A DNA stretch of 64,000 nucleotides from Gammaproteobacteria bacterium (GTDB taxonomy: Bacteria > Pseudomonadota > Gammaproteobacteria > Steroidobacterales > Rariloculaceae): assembly GCA_036381015.1 (NCBI GenBank), contig DASVDR010000014.1, positions 1-64,000 on the forward strand. Direction: 5' to 3'. The notes under the pieces are model-generated. The model was not told the origin of the DNA. It saw nothing but the letters and a program-made list of their open reading frames with translations, and did no database searches. Both the position numbers and the translations under genes were made by a program. This document shows, piece by piece, positions 60,720 through 64,000 of this stretch (position 1 is the stretch's first letter; the number at the start of each line of letters is the position of its first letter).

Positions 60720-63122
60720 ATGGCATACACGTTGCTCGGCAAGGATTTCGTTCCGCCCGATCTGCGGGCGAAGGTCACCGGCAGGGCCAGGTATGCGGAG
60801 GACTTTCGCGCCGACGGCATGGTGTTCTGCAAGCTGCTCACGAGCCCGTTCCCGCATGCCCGCGTGCGGAGCGTCGATCCGAGCGAGGCGCTCGCGATGC
60901 CGGGCGTGGTGGGCATCCTCACGGCCGACGACGTGCCCGCCTTCCCCGCGCCTCAGGACCCGATTCTGACGAACGAGCCGCTCTTCGTCGGCGCACCGAT
61001 TCTCGCCGTCGCGGCCGAGGACGAGACGACGGCCGCCGACGCGCTCGAGCGCGTTCGTGTGGACTACGAGGAGCTGCCGTTCACCGTCGATCCGCTCGAG
61101 AGCCTCTACCCCGGCGGGCCGGACGCCCGCGTCGAAGGCAACGTCGCGCAGGGCCGGATCCCGCTGCAGCGGTACAAGTGGACCGCGCAGGATTTCGCCG
61201 CCGCCGGCGAGGAGCGGCTGCCGGAGGGTGCCCCGATCACCGAGTGGTCCTACGGCGACGTCGACGGCGGCTTCGCGCAAGCGGCGCTCGTCCTCGACGA
61301 GACTTTCGTCACCGCCGGCGTGTCGCATCATTCGCTGGAGCCGCGCAGCGTCCTCGCGTACTGGCAGAACGGCAAGTGCTTTCTGCATGCCTCGTCGCAA
61401 AGCCAAAGCTTCCCGGTACCGACCATCGCCCGCTTCATCGGCGTCGAGCCCGAGAATCTCGTGTTCATCGCCGAGTTCTGCGGCGGCGGCTTCGGGTCGA
61501 AGGGCGGCGCCTACCCGATCGTCGCGGTCCCCGCGCTGATGTCGAAGAAGATCGGCCGGCCGGTGATGATGCGGATCGCCCGGCACGAGGAGTACTACAT
61601 CGGCTCCGCACGCGCCGGCTTCCAAGGGCGAATCAAGCTCGGCTTCGCCTCCAACGGCCGGGTCACCGCGGCGGATCTCTACATCGTCCAGGAGAACGGA
61701 CCGCACGGCGGCTTCAGCGACTGGCTTTCCGCGGCGGATGCCCTGTCGCTCGTCTACACGCCGCCGGCGATGCGCTTCCGCGGCGTGCCGGTGCTCACGA
61801 ACACGCCGCCCCGCGGGCCGCAGCGAGGGCCGGGCCAGAACCAGATCGCGATGGCCGTCGAGCCGCTGATCGACAAGGCGGCGCGTCAGCTCGGCGTGGA
61901 TCGCCTCGAGATCCGGCGGATCAACGCGCCGAACGACGCGACCCGCTACGGCGCGGACCAGGGCGGCGTCACGAGCGCGCACATCCGCGAAGCGCTCGAG
62001 AAGGGAGCCGCCGAGTTCGGCTGGGAAGAGAAGCGCGCGTTGAGCGGCCGGCGCAACGGCTCGAAGGTCACCGGCGTCGGCATCGGGCAGGCGTACCATC
62101 CGGCCGGCGCGAGCGGCTTCGACGGGCTCGTCGTCATCACACCGGACGGCAAGCTCCACATTCACACCGGCGTCGGCAACCTCGGCACCTATTCCTATGC
62201 CACCACGTCCCGGGTCGCCGCCGAGACGCTGAAGTGCCGCTGGGAGAGCTGCGTGATCGAGCGCGGCGACAGCAGCAGGCACCTGCCGTGGAACCTCGGT
62301 CAGTTCGGCAGCAATACGTCGTTCACGATGACGCGGACCAATTACGTCGCGGCAATGGACGCGGTGGCGAAGCTCAAGGAGATCGCCGCAATGGATCTCG
62401 GCGGCGCGCCGGACGATTACGACATCGCCGACGAGCGCGTCTTCCGCAAGGACGATCCGGCCACCGGGCTCACTTACGCCCAAGCCGCGCAGCGGGCGAT
62501 CGAGCTCGGCGGCAAGTTCGACGGCCACGAAGCGCCCGACGACCTGAACCCGATGACGCAAGCGTCCGTCGCGGCGCTCGCCGGCACCGGTCTCGTCGGC
62601 GTCGCGAAGGACAATCTCGAGCACACCGGCACCGTCGCCGCGCTCGCGGCCGGGTTCGTGCAGATCGAGCTCGACGTCGAGACCGGCAATTTCGAGATCG
62701 TCGATTACGTCGGGGTCGCGGACTCGGGCACGGTGATTCACCCGCTCGGGCTCGCGGCGCAGATCAGGAGCGGCGCCGTGATGGGCTTCGGGCTCGCGAC
62801 GCTCGAGCGGCACATCTACGATCCGCAGAACGGGCTGCCCGGCAACGTCGGCCTGCTCCAGGCGAAGCCCGCGTCGTATCTCGACGTCGCGTCCGGCATG
62901 CGCACGGCGGCCGTCGATATCCCCGACCCGCAGAACCCGGTCGGCGCGAAGGGTATCGGCGAGCCGGTGCAAGGCTGCGCGGCCGCGGCGCTCCTCTGCG
63001 CGATCTCGGACGCGCTCGGCGGCCACTACTTCAATCGCACGCCGGTCGTCACGGACATGATCGTGAACGCCGCGGCCGGCCGCCCGCAGTCGCACAAGCC
63101 GTTGCAGGTGAACACGGCGTAG
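60720..63122 (+). CDS. Xanthine dehydrogenase / aldehyde oxidase-type molybdenum subunit
   Basis: An 800-residue protein covering the two large domains of the xanthine oxidase family: Ald_Xan_dh_C (about residues 20-130, beginning KVTGRARYAEDFRADGMVFC) and the molybdopterin-binding domains (EFCGGGFGSKGGAYPIVAV, TNTPPRGPQRGPGQNQIAMA, and VGAKGIGEPVQGCAAAALLC with the catalytic Glu of GAKGIGE). The FAD and 2Fe-2S subunits that normally accompany it are not encoded next to it in this window. The substrate is not deducible; N-heterocycles or aldehydes are usual. Downstream are repeat cluster C, a small membrane protein and a cytochrome b gene. Confidence 0.9.
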   Translation: MAYTLLGKDFVPPDLRAKVTGRARYAEDFRADGMVFCKLLTSPFPHARVRSVDPSEALAMPGVVGILTADDVPAFPAPQDPILTNEPLFVGAPILAVAAEDETTAADALERVRVDYEELPFTVDPLESLYPGGPDARVEGNVAQGRIPLQRYKWTAQDFAAAGEERLPEGAPITEWSYGDVDGGFAQAALVLDETFVTAGVSHHSLEPRSVLAYWQNGKCFLHASSQSQSFPVPTIARFIGVEPENLVFIAEFCGGGFGSKGGAYPIVAVPALMSKKIGRPVMMRIARHEEYYIGSARAGFQGRIKLGFASNGRVTAADLYIVQENGPHGGFSDWLSAADALSLVYTPPAMRFRGVPVLTNTPPRGPQRGPGQNQIAMAVEPLIDKAARQLGVDRLEIRRINAPNDATRYGADQGGVTSAHIREALEKGAAEFGWEEKRALSGRRNGSKVTGVGIGQAYHPAGASGFDGLVVITPDGKLHIHTGVGNLGTYSYATTSRVAAETLKCRWESCVIERGDSSRHLPWNLGQFGSNTSFTMTRTNYVAAMDAVAKLKEIAAMDLGGAPDDYDIADERVFRKDDPATGLTYAQAAQRAIELGGKFDGHEAPDDLNPMTQASVAALAGTGLVGVAKDNLEHTGTVAALAAGFVQIELDVETGNFEIVDYVGVADSGTVIHPLGLAAQIRSGAVMGFGLATLERHIYDPQNGLPGNVGLLQAKPASYLDVASGMRTAAVDIPDPQNPVGAKGIGEPVQGCAAAALLCAISDALGGHYFNRTPVVTDMIVNAAAGRPQSHKPLQVNTA

Positions 63123-63134
63123 GGTCGTTCGGCG

Positions 63135-63206
63135 AAAAAGGTGTCAGACGCGAAAATAAAGGTGTCAGACACGTTTTCTTCGGAAAAAGGTGTCTGACAC
63201 CTTTTT
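63135..63206. repeat. Cluster C of GGTGTCWGACACC palindromic repeats
   Basis: Three copies follow the molybdoenzyme stop: one starting 63140 (GGTGTCAGACGCG, degenerate), one starting 63161 (GGTGTCAGACACG) and a full one at 63189-63201 (GGTGTCTGACACC) with A-run and T-run flanks. They lie on the same strand and in the same order as those in cluster A. Confidence 0.92.
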
Positions 63207-63215
63207 CTCGCGGGG

Positions 63216-63377
63216 ATGGGTGATCGGATGGAGCTGTTCCGCGTGAGCCGCGACGTGTACGGGCAAGAGGTGCTCGAGGGCATGTCTTGGGATCTGCTGT
63301 GGGTGTTCCTCGCTGCGGGCATCGCCTTCGTGTGCCTGCACGCGCTTTACCGTTTGCTCCTCGCCCCGAAGGAATAG
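63216..63377 (+). CDS. Small single-span membrane protein (53 residues)
   Basis: A short open frame from ATG 63216 to TAG 63377. It begins MGDRMELFRVSRDVYGQEVL and carries one membrane helix, WDLLWVFLAAGIAFVCLHAL, followed by YRLLLAPKE. It ends 15 bases before the cytochrome b ATG on the same strand, so the two are likely cotranslated. Size and topology suggest an accessory membrane subunit of the cytochrome b complex. A second in-frame ATG at 63228 is possible. No family recognised. Confidence 0.7.
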   Translation: MGDRMELFRVSRDVYGQEVLEGMSWDLLWVFLAAGIAFVCLHALYRLLLAPKE

Positions 63378-63392
63378 GAGCCTGTCCGAGCA

Positions 63393-64000
63393 ATGGATGC
63401 GACGGGTTCCCGGCGAGGCGGCAACGACGTGAGCACGACGAAGTCAGCGGCAGGCAGCGTCCGATCGCCGGCCGACCGCGTTCTCCGGCATGCGCTGATC
63501 GACCGCGTCTTTCACTGGGTCACCGCGGCGGCCGTCCTCACGCTGCTCGCCACGGCGTTCCTGCCGATCGTCGGCTTGCAGTTCCCTTGGGTCGCGGCAC
63601 ATTGGATCGCGGGCTTCGTCCTGATTGCGTCGATCGTGTTTCACGTGTTCCGCGCGCTGCTTGCTCAAAGCCCGAGAAGCATGTGGATCGGCGGCGCGGA
63701 CTGGCGCGATCTCACGTCCATCGCACGTTGGAACCTGCGGCTCACGTCGCAGCCGCCGCGCAAGCCCGGAAAGTATTCCCTCGCTCAGAAGCTCATCCAT
63801 CATCTGTTCGCGCTCGTGCTGATCGCCGCGTCGATCACGGGTGCGTTGATGATGGTGCGCATCGACACGCCATGGTGGGAGAGGAATCCTTATTGGCTTC
63901 CCGCGCCCACGTGGGGCGTGATCTATGTCGTTCACGGGCTCGCCGCGCTGTGCCTCGTGACGATGGTGATCGCTCACGTCTATTTCGCGCTTCGTCCCGA
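63393..64000 (+). CDS. Cytochrome b / formate dehydrogenase gamma-type subunit (partial)
   Basis: From ATG 63393 the frame stays open to the end of the window, about 202 residues, so the C-terminus is missing. After a polar N-terminus comes RVFHWVTAAAVLTLLATAFL with the first heme histidine region, then VAAHWIAGFVLIASIVFHVF with two histidines, a loop, KLIHHLFALVLIAASITGAL and VHGLAALCLVTMVIAHVYFA with further histidines. These are the four helices of a diheme cytochrome b561/FdhI-like subunit that passes electrons to the quinone pool. Its dehydrogenase partner could lie beyond the window or be the upstream molybdoenzyme. Confidence 0.85.
   Translation, partial: MDATGSRRGGNDVSTTKSAAGSVRSPADRVLRHALIDRVFHWVTAAAVLTLLATAFLPIVGLQFPWVAAHWIAGFVLIASIVFHVFRALLAQSPRSMWIGGADWRDLTSIARWNLRLTSQPPRKPGKYSLAQKLIHHLFALVLIAASITGALMMVRIDTPWWERNPYWLPAPTWGVIYVVHGLAALCLVTMVIAHVYFALRP

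Noticed and set aside
59711-63223. 1170-residue plus-strand open frame
   Set aside because: It is the wrong frame through srkA and the molybdoenzyme, both of which have clear family motifs in another frame.

Overview
The window is high-GC DNA, roughly two thirds G+C, densely packed with genes on both strands. It looks like a chromosomal segment of an environmental, probably uncultured gammaproteobacterium. The main support is a 13-gene nuo operon with fused nuoCD and a long E. coli-type NuoG, a SrkA/YihE-type kinase, an AbgT-family transporter, and outer-membrane and signal-peptide proteins of Gram-negative type. The ADOP-type permease tail, DUF2934 and DUF222-HNH genes also occur in other phyla such as Acidobacteria, so the assignment is an inference.

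Region by region. 1-6.2 kb: a DUF222/HNH nuclease, a secreted protein of unknown family, a secreted four-EF-hand protein, the C-terminal remnant of an ADOP/MacB-type permease, and a tightly overlapping minus-strand operon of two DUF1538 membrane proteins plus a P-II-like protein. 6.3-12 kb: a DUF2934 protein, PEP synthase overlapping a CBS-domain protein, then a glycosyltransferase and a tandem universal stress protein on the minus strand. 12-16.4 kb: a broken hybrid histidine kinase, a monoheme cytochrome fused to an outer-membrane barrel that resembles Cyc2, a CapA-family protein and a small DUF1496-like protein. 16.4-21.2 kb: a GroEL C-terminal remnant, a class II ribonucleotide reductase, a small zinc-ribbon protein, an AbgT-type transporter and a DUF1269 protein. 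21.3-30.4 kb: two adjacent paralogous MFS transporters with an outer-membrane-type protein, leucyl aminopeptidase, a YihY/BrkB membrane protein, a DUF481 protein and glutaminase. 30.4-38.4 kb: a PAP2 remnant, a TetR-EmrA-EmrB efflux cassette with two matching operators, an epimerase, a second secreted protein related to the one at 1.6 kb, a decayed BlaR1/M56 peptidase gene, and an SPFH protein with a ribbon-helix-helix partner.

38.4-53.6 kb is the complete nuo operon for respiratory complex I (nuoA, B, CD, E-N, minus strand), interrupted at two junctions by clusters of a short palindromic repeat (GGTGTCWGACACC in A/T-rich flanks). A third cluster lies at 63.1 kb. 53.8-60.6 kb holds three small uncharacterised genes, an XRE regulator with a perfect 18-bp palindrome at its promoter, an esterase, a decarboxylase-tail remnant, a pair of M16 peptidases (one active-site intact, one lacking it) and srkA. 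60.7-64 kb holds a xanthine dehydrogenase/aldehyde oxidase-type molybdenum subunit, a 53-residue membrane protein and the start of a cytochrome b gene that runs off the window.

Most of the window is housekeeping or accessory metabolism. The most notable points are the P-II/DUF1538 operon, the Cyc2-like porin-cytochrome, the repeat family inside the nuo operon, the palindromic operators next to the TetR and XRE genes, an 18-bp upstream motif shared by an MFS operon and glutaminase, and an unusual number of gene remnants, most of them 3' ends. I saw no tRNA, rRNA, CRISPR array, prophage or intact insertion sequence.
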